A program made the position numbers and the translations under genes. From CAZVYN01 sp964631125 (GTDB taxonomy: Bacteria; Eisenbacteria; RBG-16-71-46; CAIMUX01): a DNA stretch of 64,000 bases. The stretch spans positions 1 through 64,000 of the forward strand of contig CAZVYN010000003.1 of NCBI GenBank assembly GCA_964631125.1. Direction: 5' to 3'. Under the pieces are notes generated by a model. That model searched no databases and was not told where the DNA came from. It saw only the letters and a program-made list of their open reading frames with translations. Position 1 is the first letter of the stretch. The number at the start of each line of letters is the position of its first letter. Of the stretch, positions 8,900 to 17,968 are shown one piece after another.

Positions 8900-11065
8900 T
8901 CAGCGGATCACGGTGAGGCGCAGAGCCGGTCCCGCCGTCGCACCGGCCAACCGCGCGAAGTAGGTCCCGCCCGGGATCTCGCGGCCGGAGTCGTCGCGCG
9001 CATCCCACACGAGCGTCAGAGCCGCGCCGACGCTGGCGGCGTGGTGGTGCAACCGCCGTACGCGCTGCCCGCGGACGTCGTAGATCGTCAGTTCGCAGGC
9101 CCCCGCGTTCGGTGCGGCGAAGGTCAGCGCGGTTCCATCGACCAGCGGATTCGGCGCGGCGAAGAAGCCACCGACGAGGCCACGCCCCGGCCCGTCACCC
9201 ACGGCCGCTGGCCCGAGGATCGTCACCTGCACTTCGTTCGACGGATCGCTCTCCTGGCCGTTCTGGAAGATAGCGGTGACGTGATAGCGGTAGGTCCCCT
9301 CGGTCAGCCCGGCGTCCATGAGCATGATCGGGAGGGTGGGGGGGATCGGCGCAATCTCGTAAGTCGGGAGTGCGGGGAACGTGTCGATGCCGGCCGCGCG
9401 ATAGATGCGCTCGCCCACGAGCGGATTGTCCGGGTTCACACGCATCGGCGGGAACCAACTGAGCTGGACGTCGACGACATCGAGCACCGTCGCTTCGAGG
9501 TCGTACGGCGTCGGCAGCGGGACGAAGTTGTCGTAGACGTAGTCCATGGCCGCGGAGACGTCGATGATCCCCCAGCCGTAGTCGTTGTCCTCTCCAACTG
9601 CGCCCTTGTCGACGGCGGTGACCATGAGCGCTTCTTTCATCTGGTCGACGGTGACGTCGGGGTAGAACTCGCGCAGCAGTGCGCAGGCGCCGGAGACGTG
9701 GGGGGAGGCCATCGAGGTGCCGGTGAGATTCCCGTAGACGCCGCCGGGCAGCGACGAACGAATCTGCGCGCCGGGCGCGGCCACTTCCGGTTTGATCGAG
9801 GTCATGTCGCAGGGCGAGGGGCCGCGTCCGCTCGTGCTCCAGACCGGGTACCCGGCGACATGCGGGTTGACGTTCCCGACTCCGAAGTTACGCAGCGGCG
9901 TCTCGGCGCGGCTCTCGGGCGAATTCACCGTGGCGACGCCGGGTCCGGAGTTGTCGACCGCGATCACGTTGATCACTCCGGCCGCCTCGACCACGTCGAT
10001 CGCCACCCAGAAGGTCGACGAGCAGTTATTCGACGTTCCCCACGAGTTGTTGATCACGTCGGGGACGTCTTCGATGGTGGCGGCGTTGCTATCCGGATCG
10101 GACGCCCACTGGTAGCAGTCGATGATCTCCGAGACGTTGTAGCCCTGCAGGATCTGCGCCGCGATCCACTTGGCGTCGGGCGCCACGCCGAGCGGCTCCT
10201 CATCGGGCGGATCGGCGACCAAGATCCCCATGACGTGGGTGCCGTGCGAGGCGTAGTCGAGGGGGAACTCGGTGTTCGACTGGTTGTCGCGCCAGGCGTG
10301 GTACCACGGGACTCCCGGGTCGGTCCCGCGCCACTTCGACGCGAGCGCCGGATGATTGCCGTCGACGCCGGTGTCGAAGGTGGCGACGATGCGTCCCGTG
10401 CCGGTATAGCCGAGATCCCAGACCGGCTGCAGGTTGATGCAGATCTGTCCGTCCTGCGTGGCGATCGGTCCGGTCATGGAATGCTGCGACGGTTTGTGCA
10501 GATTCGGGAAGATCTCCGGGCCGGAGGGGACGCCGCGTCGGATCTCGATGACGACGTCTTCTTCGAGCGAGGCGACCGACGGGTCAGAACTGAGCCGGCG
10601 AAAGACGCTGGGGACCGCCTCGACCGCGACGACGTTGGCGATCCAGTAGGGGCGGGTGCGGATGACGGCTCCGGACGTGCGTTCGCGCGAGAGATCGCTC
10701 AGAACGCGACCCTGGGTCCGGGCGGCCAATTCCTGGGCGCGTTCGATCACGTATTGGTGGCGAGCCGCTCGCGTGGTGAGCCCGAGGCGGGCGATGTCCC
10801 GCTCCAACTGGGCGATGTCGAGCTGCTCGTCCAACACGATGAGGCCGCGCACGCTGGTCGATGTCGCCGCTCGGTCGGCCTCCGCCATCCGCTGGGCCAA
10901 CCCCTCGTCGATCCGCGCGGCGAGAGCCTCTCGAGCATCGGTCAAGCCGGGGAGCGAGGCGGCGAGCGCGAAGAGAGCGCCGCTCAGGAGTCGACGCGCA
11001 CGAGACGGTGCGAACCGCGTGTGTGCGCCTGCCGCCGGGTCGTACACTCCGGACTTCTCGAACAT
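8900..11065 (-). CDS. Secreted subtilisin-like (S8) serine protease with FlgD-like C-terminal tail
   Basis: A 721-residue exported protease, a distant paralogue of the one at 3716-6148. A hydrophobic stretch near residues 26-42 (ALFALAASLPGL) is the probable signal peptide. Residues ~70-170 look like an inhibitor I9-type prodomain. The triad is intact: Asp231 in TFDTGVDGNH, His274 in SHGTHVMG and Ser451 in GTSMASPHVSG. A fibronectin-III-like segment follows (about 535-635), and the C-terminal ~85 residues are the FlgD-type module (APNPLVDG, TIYDVRGQRVRRL, GGTYFARLAG). It lies tail-to-tail with the kinase/receiver operon and is divergent from the ABC-F gene. Confidence 0.92.
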   Translation of the reverse strand: MFEKSGVYDPAAGAHTRFAPSRARRLLSGALFALAASLPGLTDAREALAARIDEGLAQRMAEADRAATSTSVRGLIVLDEQLDIAQLERDIARLGLTTRAARHQYVIERAQELAARTQGRVLSDLSRERTSGAVIRTRPYWIANVVAVEAVPSVFRRLSSDPSVASLEEDVVIEIRRGVPSGPEIFPNLHKPSQHSMTGPIATQDGQICINLQPVWDLGYTGTGRIVATFDTGVDGNHPALASKWRGTDPGVPWYHAWRDNQSNTEFPLDYASHGTHVMGILVADPPDEEPLGVAPDAKWIAAQILQGYNVSEIIDCYQWASDPDSNAATIEDVPDVINNSWGTSNNCSSTFWVAIDVVEAAGVINVIAVDNSGPGVATVNSPESRAETPLRNFGVGNVNPHVAGYPVWSTSGRGPSPCDMTSIKPEVAAPGAQIRSSLPGGVYGNLTGTSMASPHVSGACALLREFYPDVTVDQMKEALMVTAVDKGAVGEDNDYGWGIIDVSAAMDYVYDNFVPLPTPYDLEATVLDVVDVQLSWFPPMRVNPDNPLVGERIYRAAGIDTFPALPTYEIAPIPPTLPIMLMDAGLTEGTYRYHVTAIFQNGQESDPSNEVQVTILGPAAVGDGPGRGLVGGFFAAPNPLVDGTALTFAAPNAGACELTIYDVRGQRVRRLHHHAASVGAALTLVWDARDDSGREIPGGTYFARLAGATAGPALRLTVIR

Positions 11066-11236
11066 GTCTGCGCCTCCGCGAAGGGGGGGATGGGGGTCTC
11101 GCGATTCAGGCAGGGACTACTTCTCGCGGACATGATCCTAACAGTGACCTCACGGCCGGCCCAAGGGATCTCCTCGAGGCGCGGTGATGGGGAATCCCGC
11201 GCAGGAAGCGCGGCAGAGAGCGGGAGAGGGGCGCGT

Positions 11237-13213
11237 TTGATCCGCACGACAGGAGTTACCCGGCGGTATGGGGGCCGAATCCTCTTCGAAGATGTCGATT
11301 GGTTCGTCTCGGATCGGGATCGGGTCGGTCTGGTGGGGCCCAACGGATCCGGGAAGAGCAGTTGGCTCAAGATCCTGGCCGGAGCGGAGTCGCCCGATGC
11401 CGGTCGCGTCGAACTGCCCAAGGGGCAGCGGCTCGGCTATCTGCCCCAATCGGGCTACTACCGAGGCGAAGGGACGGTGCGCGAAGAGTCCCGCGCCGCA
11501 TTTTCTGATGTCCTGGCGCTGCTCGAGGAGCGCCAGCGGCTGGAACAGCGGCTGGAGTCGACGTCGTTGGACCTCTCCGAGGGCGAGGCGCTCCTCGAAC
11601 GACTGGACAAGGTCGAAGAGGAGTTCCGGCGGCGGGACGGCTACGAGATCGATCGCCAGGTCGATGTCGTCCTGCGCGGGCTCGGCTTTGCTCCGCAGGA
11701 CTTCGATCGACCGGTGCCGCAGCTCTCCGGGGGATGGCAGATGCGGGTGGCGCTCGCCCGCATCTTGCTGCAGCGGCCCGACGTGCTCTTGCTCGACGAG
11801 CCGACCAACTTCTTGGATCTCGAAGCGCGTGAATGGCTGGAGGGATTCCTGCGGGCCTATCCGGGGAGCTTCGTGTTGGTCTCGCACGATCGCTATTTCT
11901 TGGATGTGACGGTCGATCGCATCACCGAGGTGATGAGCCGAGAGCTGCAGGACTACACCGGCAACTACACCGCCTACGAGAAGCAACGCGCCGCGCGCTA
12001 TGAGATGGCGTTGGCGGCGTGGGAGCGACAGCAGGACGAGATCAAGCGGGTCCAGGTCTTCATCGACCGGTTTCGCGCCAAGAACACGAAGGCGTCGCAA
12101 GTCCAGAGTCGCATCAAGATGCTGGAGAAGATGCCGAAGCTGGAGCGGCCGGTGGCGCCGCCCAAGGCGATCCGATTCAACTTCCCGGCGGCTGAACGCA
12201 CCGGTCGCATCGTGCTGGAGTTGCAGGGAGTGGCCAAGTCGTACGGCGAGACCGAGGTGTTCCGCGGCGTCGACTTGCAATTGGAGCGCGGGCAACAGGT
12301 CGCGCTGGTCGGTCCCAACGGCGCCGGCAAGTCGACCTTGCTGCGGATCCTCGCGGGGGCCGAACCGTTCCAGGTCGGAACCCGAACCGAGGGCCTTCGC
12401 GTGCAGATCGATCACTTCGCGCAAGACGCCGCCGATCGATTGCCGCAGGGCCGCACGATCCTCGACCTGGCGCACGCGCACGCCCCGGTCACGTATGTGC
12501 CGCAGATCCGCAGCCTGCTCGGCGCGTTCCTCTTCCGCGGCGAAGACGTCGACAAGCCGGTCGGCGTGCTCTCGGGCGGCGAGCGGAGCCGGCTCGCACT
12601 CGCTCTCATGCTGATGCGTCCCGCCAATGTCCTGCTCTTGGACGAGCCGACCAACCACCTGGACATGCAGGCGCAGGAAGTACTGCTCGAAGCGATGCGC
12701 GCCTTCGAAGGGACGATCGTCTTCGTCTCGCACGATCGCGCTTTCATCGAAGGGCTGGCCACGCGCGTGGTGGAAGTGGGCGGCGGCCGGCTGGTCGATC
12801 ATCCGGGCGACTACGAGAGCTTCCTCTACAAGAAGGGGCTCTCCGCGAATGGGGGTGACGGCCGCGGCGACGGCGGCGGCAAGTCGTCGTCGAAGGGACG
12901 CGCGAGCCGTGTCGCGGTGGTGAGCGAGCCTGCGGCGGAAACACCGAGCGCGGCGGTGGCGTCGACCGGCGCGCCGACCAACGGCGGCAGCGGCGTCTCG
13001 AAGCCGGCGCGGAAGGCGAGTCGGCGTCGGCGCGAACTCGAGGAGCGAATCGCCGAGCTGGAGAAGCGCCATCTCAAGATCGGCGCGGTCTTGGCCGGCG
13101 AGGAGCTCTACCGCGACGCCGAGAAAGCGAGTTTCTATCTGAACGAGTATCGCGAGGTGGCGGCCGCGATCGAAACCGCGATGGAGGAGTGGGGCGCGCT
13201 CAGCGAGGAGTGA
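11237..13213 (+). CDS. ABC-F family ATPase (EttA/Uup type)
   Basis: A 658-residue soluble protein with two ABC domains and no membrane segments, the hallmark of ABC-F translation factors that act at the ribosomal E site. Domain 1 has GPNGSGKSS, LSGGWQMRVALAR and LLLDEPTNFLD. Domain 2 has GPNGAGKST, LSGGERSRLALAL and LLLDEPTNHLD. A ~80-residue charged linker lies between them (the P-site tRNA-interaction motif region). The C-terminus has a low-complexity Gly/Ser/Ala segment, then a coiled coil (ELEERIAELEKRH), as in Uup. TTG 11237 was chosen because it gives the usual short N-terminus and follows GGGAGAGGG; ATG 11132 would add an uncharacteristic Arg-rich extension. The 3' end overlaps the convergent HAD gene by 14 bases. 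Confidence 0.93.
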   Translation: MIRTTGVTRRYGGRILFEDVDWFVSDRDRVGLVGPNGSGKSSWLKILAGAESPDAGRVELPKGQRLGYLPQSGYYRGEGTVREESRAAFSDVLALLEERQRLEQRLESTSLDLSEGEALLERLDKVEEEFRRRDGYEIDRQVDVVLRGLGFAPQDFDRPVPQLSGGWQMRVALARILLQRPDVLLLDEPTNFLDLEAREWLEGFLRAYPGSFVLVSHDRYFLDVTVDRITEVMSRELQDYTGNYTAYEKQRAARYEMALAAWERQQDEIKRVQVFIDRFRAKNTKASQVQSRIKMLEKMPKLERPVAPPKAIRFNFPAAERTGRIVLELQGVAKSYGETEVFRGVDLQLERGQQVALVGPNGAGKSTLLRILAGAEPFQVGTRTEGLRVQIDHFAQDAADRLPQGRTILDLAHAHAPVTYVPQIRSLLGAFLFRGEDVDKPVGVLSGGERSRLALALMLMRPANVLLLDEPTNHLDMQAQEVLLEAMRAFEGTIVFVSHDRAFIEGLATRVVEVGGGRLVDHPGDYESFLYKKGLSANGGDGRGDGGGKSSSKGRASRVAVVSEPAAETPSAAVASTGAPTNGGSGVSKPARKASRRRRELEERIAELEKRHLKIGAVLAGEELYRDAEKASFYLNEYREVAAAIETAMEEWGALSEE

Positions 13214-13934
13214 GGCCCGCCAGCCAGAGCAACGTCCGGTGGATCGATTCGGCGTCCGCCAAGTCGTCGGCGTAGGCATCCGGTCCGGCGGCGCGCAACG
13301 CGTCACGCTCCGCCACGCTCGTCCCGACCGCGAGGACGCGGGCGCCGCCCGCGCGGGCACACGCGATGTCCCGCACCGTGTCGCCGATGACGACGGCGCG
13401 CGCGGGTGCGATCTCCGGACCGCCCCGTTCGACCAGGCGCGCGAGGCCGATCGGCACGAGGCAGTCGCGATCCTCGTGGTCGTCGCCGAACGCGCCGAAG
13501 TGGAACGGTCCCCAGAGTCCGATGCGGCGCAGTTTCGTCTCCGCGCCGGCGCGGAGATTCCCGGTCAGCAGCCCGACGGCGAAGCGCGAGTCGGCGGAGA
13601 GCCTCTCGATCAGCGCGACCGCTCCAGGGATCTCGCGAGGCGGCGGGCCGGCGTCGAGCTCCGAGTCGAGGCGCTCGAGGTAGCCGCGGAAGATCCGAGC
13701 GCGCTCCTCTCGGGTGAGAGAGGGCGCCTCGTTCCGCTCCAAGACGACACGCAAGATCTCGCCATCGGTGCGGCCCGCGAAGGAGAACCCGCGGTCATCG
13801 GCCGGGCGGCCGAGATGCTCTGAAATAGCGGCGAGGAACGCGCGACGTCCCGCGCCGTGCCCGTGGAAGAGGGTGCCGTCGATATCGAAGAGGAGCGCCG
13901 CCGAGGCGTGCGCGAGCGTTCGATCGACGATCAA
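13200..13934 (-). CDS. HAD-superfamily phosphatase (phosphoglycolate phosphatase-like)
   Basis: A 244-residue HAD hydrolase of subfamily I. Motif I is LLFDIDGTLF with the nucleophile Asp, motif II is GLLTGN, and motifs III/IV are in the KLRRIGLWGPFHFGAFGDDHEDR and VIGDTVRDIACARA regions. The alpha-helical cap (about residues 20-90) matches the Gph/PGMB type. A likely role is dephosphorylation of 2-phosphoglycolate or another small phosphate ester; specificity is not readable. The TTG start at 13934 overlaps the TGA of the upstream nucleotidyltransferase-like gene (TTGA), which supports both the start and translational coupling. Confidence 0.88.
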   Translation of the reverse strand: MIVDRTLAHASAALLFDIDGTLFHGHGAGRRAFLAAISEHLGRPADDRGFSFAGRTDGEILRVVLERNEAPSLTREERARIFRGYLERLDSELDAGPPPREIPGAVALIERLSADSRFAVGLLTGNLRAGAETKLRRIGLWGPFHFGAFGDDHEDRDCLVPIGLARLVERGGPEIAPARAVVIGDTVRDIACARAGGARVLAVGTSVAERDALRAAGPDAYADDLADAESIHRTLLWLAGLTPR

Positions 13935-14641
13935 CCCTGTTCGAGCGAATGCGAGTGGTACGTGGTGGCGGCGCCGTCGGTCGCGGCTGACTTCGGCTCG
14001 TGGCTCTCGTCCCCGTGCGGGGTGGGCTCCGGAATCGGCAGCCCGGCCAGCGTCAGCAGCGTGTGGTAGTCGTCCATGTCGTCGATCGTCCGCGCGATCG
14101 AGGTCTCGTAGATGTGGAAGTCATGCACCTCGTCGGCATGCTTGCGCAGCAGATCCCACGCATCGTCCGTCGGGCCGAGCTTCTCGACCTCGGCGGCGAG
14201 CGAAGGATCGAGGAAGAACGGGAGCCCCATCTGTCCCTGCGCGACCGGCACCATGATCTTCTTCTTGCCCGCCGCGAACGCCTCGGAGAGACGATCGATG
14301 ATCGGCCCATCCAGGAGCGGCTGATCGCCGAGGCCGACTGCGATCGCCTTGGCCGAGGAAGCGACCGCGCCGACGCCGGCTTTGAGGAACGCGCCGAACT
14401 CGGACGGGGCGGCGTCGATGCTCACGATCTTGACCTTGCCCGCCAGGTCGCCGAGCCCTTCGCGGATCTCGGGGGCGCGCGAACTGAGGACGAGGATCAC
14501 TTCCTGCACGCCGGCCGTGAGGTAGGCGCGGAGCGTGCGTCCCAAGACGGTCGTGTCGCCGAAGGGAAGGAGTTGCTTCGGCGACTTGAGGGGACGGCTC
14601 TCGCGGCCGACGACGATCACAGCAGACACGTTCTTCATCAT
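13931..14641 (-). CDS. MobA/MocA-like nucleotidyltransferase with degenerate nucleotide loop
   Basis: A 236-residue protein with the fold pattern of MobA-like NTP transferases: strand AVIVV, a loop, KQLLPFGDTTVLGRTLRA, VILVLSS, a metal-binding GLGDQPLL motif, then a DDMDDYHTLL C-terminus like that of molybdenum cofactor cytidylyltransferase. The usual LAAGxSxRMG loop that holds the nucleotide reads VVGRESRPLKSPKQ, so activity is uncertain. ATG 14641 follows AAGGAG at a normal distance; longer frames upstream lack a ribosome site. It is coupled to the HAD gene by a TTGA overlap. No molybdenum enzyme is nearby, so another nucleotidyl acceptor is possible. Confidence 0.75.
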   Translation of the reverse strand: MMKNVSAVIVVGRESRPLKSPKQLLPFGDTTVLGRTLRAYLTAGVQEVILVLSSRAPEIREGLGDLAGKVKIVSIDAAPSEFGAFLKAGVGAVASSAKAIAVGLGDQPLLDGPIIDRLSEAFAAGKKKIMVPVAQGQMGLPFFLDPSLAAEVEKLGPTDDAWDLLRKHADEVHDFHIYETSIARTIDDMDDYHTLLTLAGLPIPEPTPHGDESHEPKSAATDGAATTYHSHSLEQG

Positions 14642-14765
14642 GGGAACCGGCTCCTTCCGCCGCGGACCGCGGCTCCTCCAGGCAATCGAAGCTGGGAATC
14701 TAGCCAACCGCGAGCGTCCGCCGCAAGGACCGCGTCCGTCTCGGGGACAGGGCGGTCGGGCGCGC

Positions 14766-15863
14766 TCAGAGGAAGGTGCGCTCCGGCCGCCACTGCGGGA
14801 TCCACTCCCGGAAGAGGTCGTCCATCTCGGCCACGACCGAGCGCAGCAGTTGGATCTTCTCGTCGTGCGGGAGGAACGCGCTCTTGAAGCCGTTGATCAG
14901 CACCTTGCGCACCTCTTCCGGCGTGAGTTGGAAGGTCTGCGCCGCGAGGATCAGCTCGCGGGTCGAGTCGGTGTCGGAGATGAGGCGGTTGTCGGTGTTG
15001 AGCGTGACGCGGAGCCCGCGCCGGACATACTCGCCGAACGGGTGATCCTCCAACCGAGCGACGGCGCCGGTCTGCACGTTCGAGGTGAGGCACATCTCCA
15101 GCGGGACGCGGTGGTCGTTGACGTAGTCGAGGAGATCGGGATCCTCGCGCAAACGCGTCCCGTGCCCGATGCGGTGGGCGCCGCCGTAGTGCAGCGCCTG
15201 GCGAATCGAGGCCGCGCCGAACGCCTCGCCCGCGTGCACCGTCACGTTGATGTTCGCTTCGAGGATGCGGACGAACGCCTCGCGGTGCTCCTTGGCCGGA
15301 TAGTCCTTCTCGGCGCCGGCCAGATCGAAACCGACGACGCCGCGGTGCTTGTAGGCGATGGCGAGATCGGCCAGTCGCAAGGAAATGTCCGGTCCGATCT
15401 GACGGATGCCGCAGAGGATCACGCCGCAGCGAATCGGGTGCTCGGCTTCCGCGCGGCGCAGCCCACGCAGCACCGCTTCGACGATCTCCTCCAGAGAGAG
15501 CCCGCGCTTCCGATGTAGGATCGGGCTGTAACGGATCTCGCAGTAGCGGACGTTCTCGCGCGCCGCATCCTCGGCCAGTTCGAACGCGACGCGCTCCAGC
15601 GACGCGGCTGTGTCGAGGACGGAGAGGGTCAGATCGAAGATGGAAAGGTAGGCCGGAAGATCGCCGCCGCGCGGCGCCAGATGCGGGCGGAGGCCCTCCA
15701 CGTCGTCGGCGGGAAGTGCGACGCCATGTTCGCGCGCCAGATCCAGGAGCGTCCGCACGCGGAGCGAACCGTCCAGATGCAAATGGAGGTCGGTCTTCGG
15801 GAGTCGCTGGAGCAGCTCGGTCGGGATCGGCTTCGGGATCGGCTTCGGGATCGGTGTGGTCAA
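14766..15863 (-). CDS. add: Adenosine deaminase
   Basis: A 365-residue metallo-deaminase that converts adenosine or deoxyadenosine to inosine or deoxyinosine. The zinc and substrate residues of the family are visible: KTDLHLHLDGS at the N-terminus, VHAGE, AHRIGHGT, and TLNTDNRL with the catalytic Asp pair. Length matches bacterial Add. TTG 15863 was chosen because GGAGG lies a few bases upstream and the sequence before it is non-conserved. The N-terminus carries a short IPKP repeat. It is the last gene of a minus-strand pair with the amidohydrolase, divergent from the salvage operon. Its products feed the phosphorylase and Hpt encoded there. Confidence 0.93.
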   Translation of the reverse strand: MTTPIPKPIPKPIPTELLQRLPKTDLHLHLDGSLRVRTLLDLAREHGVALPADDVEGLRPHLAPRGGDLPAYLSIFDLTLSVLDTAASLERVAFELAEDAARENVRYCEIRYSPILHRKRGLSLEEIVEAVLRGLRRAEAEHPIRCGVILCGIRQIGPDISLRLADLAIAYKHRGVVGFDLAGAEKDYPAKEHREAFVRILEANINVTVHAGEAFGAASIRQALHYGGAHRIGHGTRLREDPDLLDYVNDHRVPLEMCLTSNVQTGAVARLEDHPFGEYVRRGLRVTLNTDNRLISDTDSTRELILAAQTFQLTPEEVRKVLINGFKSAFLPHDEKIQLLRSVVAEMDDLFREWIPQWRPERTFL

Positions 15864-15897
15864 GCGGGCGCCTCCGGGAAATGTGCGCGGGATGGTG

Positions 15898-17250
15898 TCA
15901 GTTCGGTTGCCTTCGCGCCAGCGCGATGAGTCGCGTTCGCGCCGCGCGCGCGCGTGCGGAAAGGGCAGCGCGATCGAAATCATCCGCTCGGTGGACGCAC
16001 CGACCGTCGATCCAGGTCTCGCGCACCCAGCGCGCGGAGCCGGCGTAGACCAAGAGCGACTCGGGCGACTCTCTCAGGGCGGAAGAGCTGTCCTCGATCT
16101 GCCCGAGCGATGCCTCGTCGGCTTCAGGGTCGAGCAGCAGGAAGTCGGCCCGCGCGCCGCGCCGCAGCACGCCGAGCTCGCCGACGGCGCCGAGAACCGC
16201 CGCGCCCCCTGCCGTGGCTCGCCAGAGGGCGTGCGCCGGATCGACCGCGTCGGGTCCGTGCAGCAGTCCTTCCAGGAGCGCCGATTGTCGGAGCTCGACC
16301 CAGGGATCGAGCCGGTTGTTGCAGGCGGCCGCGTCGGCGCCGAGTCCGACCGCGACACCGGCGCGCTCGAGCGCGCGCACATCGGCGAGTCCCGAGCCGA
16401 GCTTGAGATTGCTCGAAGGGCAATGCGTGACGCCGGCCTTCGCCTCGCTCAGCGCCGCGCGGTCGTCGGCCGAGAGCCAGACTCCATGCGCCAGTGCGAG
16501 GCGGCCCGACACGCCCGGCAACGAGGTCAGATAGCGCGGCGGCGTCTGTCCCGTTTCCGCGCGGACATCGTCCACCTCGGCGCGCGTCTCGGAAGCGTGC
16601 GTGTGGATGAGGCAACGGCGCAGATCGGGGCGCGCTGTCATCGATCGCCAGAGCGCGTCGCTCACGCTGGGAACGAAGCGGGGACAGAGCGCCGCGCGGA
16701 TCCGTCCGTCCGACTCGCCGTCCCAGCGCGCGGCGAATCGCTCGAAGCGATCCCAGAGCGTGGCGCCGTCGCTGATCAGCCCGCGCGCTTCGCTCGGTCC
16801 GCGGTCCATCCAGACGGGACCGAGGTGGGCGCGCAGTCCGAGCGAGGCGACCACCTCCGCGATCGCCTCGGTGTGGTGGGCGGTTCCCATGTCCAGAATC
16901 GTGGTCGTGCCGTTGGCCAGGAGCTGGCGCACGCCCACTTCGGCCGAGACGGTCATGGTGGCGGCGTCGTGCGCGGCCTCCAGCGGCCAGACCACGTCGC
17001 TGAGCCAGTCGTAGAGGCGCCGTCCCTCCGCCAATCCGCGGAAGAGGGTCTGGCAGAGATGCACGTGGGTCTGGATGAAGCCCGGGAGCATCCACGCGGC
17101 GGACGCATCGACCCGCAGTGCGGGATCGTCGGCCCAAGGGGGCAGCGGGTCGGGAGGGGAGACCGCGGCGATACGCGAGCGTTCGATCGCGAGGTCGCCA
17201 CGCCGGGCGCCGCCGCCATCCATGGGGAAGAGGAGCGCTCCGACCCACAC
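15898..17250 (-). CDS. TRZ/ATZ-type amidohydrolase, probable purine nucleoside or SAH/MTA deaminase
   Basis: A 450-residue cytosolic amidohydrolase of the chlorohydrolase/S-adenosylhomocysteine deaminase subfamily. The metal site residues are visible: GFIQTHVHLCQTLFRG, a HTHASE motif, LAHGVW, THCPSSNLKLGSG and GLGADAAACNN. The N- and C-terminal beta-sandwich strands (GDLAIE, VRETWIDGR) complete the composite domain. Its position beside adenosine deaminase suggests deamination of adenosine, 5'-deoxyadenosine, MTA, SAH or guanine; the sequence alone does not decide. The GTG start at 17250 gives the family-typical short N-terminus; an ATG at 17223 would cut the first strand. Its 5' end faces hpt. 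Confidence 0.88.
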   Translation of the reverse strand: MWVGALLFPMDGGGARRGDLAIERSRIAAVSPPDPLPPWADDPALRVDASAAWMLPGFIQTHVHLCQTLFRGLAEGRRLYDWLSDVVWPLEAAHDAATMTVSAEVGVRQLLANGTTTILDMGTAHHTEAIAEVVASLGLRAHLGPVWMDRGPSEARGLISDGATLWDRFERFAARWDGESDGRIRAALCPRFVPSVSDALWRSMTARPDLRRCLIHTHASETRAEVDDVRAETGQTPPRYLTSLPGVSGRLALAHGVWLSADDRAALSEAKAGVTHCPSSNLKLGSGLADVRALERAGVAVGLGADAAACNNRLDPWVELRQSALLEGLLHGPDAVDPAHALWRATAGGAAVLGAVGELGVLRRGARADFLLLDPEADEASLGQIEDSSSALRESPESLLVYAGSARWVRETWIDGRCVHRADDFDRAALSARARAARTRLIALARRQPN

Positions 17251-17410
17251 GCGCCGCTCGGGCGGGGGAATTCGGCTTGACGGCGTCAGGCCTGCCTCGA
17301 TATTCCTGCCACGGTTCGCCGCGATCCTCCTCGAGTCCGCTCCAAGCTACGGGCCGCCCGCGGAAGCCGTCAATCCATCCGCGCTTGCGCGAGTTGCAAG
17401 GGAGAAGGCC

Positions 17411-17968
17411 ACGGACGTCCTCATCACGGAATCGCAGTTGGCCGAGCGGGTCGCTCAGCTCGGCGAAGACCTCTCGCGCGACTACATGGGTCGCGTTCCG
17501 ATCTTGGTCGGGATCCTCAAGGGCTCGGTCGTCTTCCTCGGCGATCTCATCCGCCGCACCACGATCGACGTCGAGGTCGACTTCATCGCGATCTCCAGTT
17601 ACGGCAACCGCACCGCCTCGTCGGGCCATGTCCAACTGCTGAAGGATCTGGACCGCGACATCTTCGACCGCGACGTCATCGTGGTGGAGGACATCGTCGA
17701 TTCGGGCCTCTCGCTCGCCTACATCAAGAAGAATCTGGCGGCGAGGAATCCGCGCTCGCTCTGCGTCGTCGCGCTGCTCGACAAGCGGACGGCGAGGCCG
17801 GACGGGACCTACGTCGACTATATCGGCTTCGAGATCCCCGATCGATTCGTGGTCGGGTACGGGCTCGACTTCAACGAGCGGTTCCGGGGACTGCCCTACA
17901 TCGGAGTGCTCAACGCAGACGAGATCGCGGCCGCGTCGACCGGGCCTGGGTCTCCGGCGTGTTCCTAG
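17411..17968 (+). CDS. hpt: Hypoxanthine phosphoribosyltransferase, start codon unclear
   Basis: A purine phosphoribosyltransferase of about 185 residues that makes IMP or GMP from the base and PRPP. The family sequence begins near VLITESQLAERV and contains VGILKGSVVFLGDL, the flexible-loop SSYG, the PRPP motif VVEDIVDSG and the Lys of LDKRTARP. It ends with GLDFNERFRGLPYIG, all typical of Hpt. Start: between the upstream antisense region and the homology there is no ATG, GTG or TTG. The first canonical one is ATG 17222, which would add 63 unrelated residues and overlap the amidohydrolase gene. ACG 17411, after AAGGGAG, gives the usual length and is used here as a placeholder. It is the first gene of the salvage operon. 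Confidence 0.85.
   Translation, partial: TDVLITESQLAERVAQLGEDLSRDYMGRVPILVGILKGSVVFLGDLIRRTTIDVEVDFIAISSYGNRTASSGHVQLLKDLDRDIFDRDVIVVEDIVDSGLSLAYIKKNLAARNPRSLCVVALLDKRTARPDGTYVDYIGFEIPDRFVVGYGLDFNERFRGLPYIGVLNADEIAAASTGPGSPACS

Noticed and set aside
9041..11236. An extension of the ABC-F gene upstream to 9041
   Set aside because: This part is the antisense shadow of the second S8 protease. The ABC-F homology begins right after TTG 11237, which has a good ribosome site.
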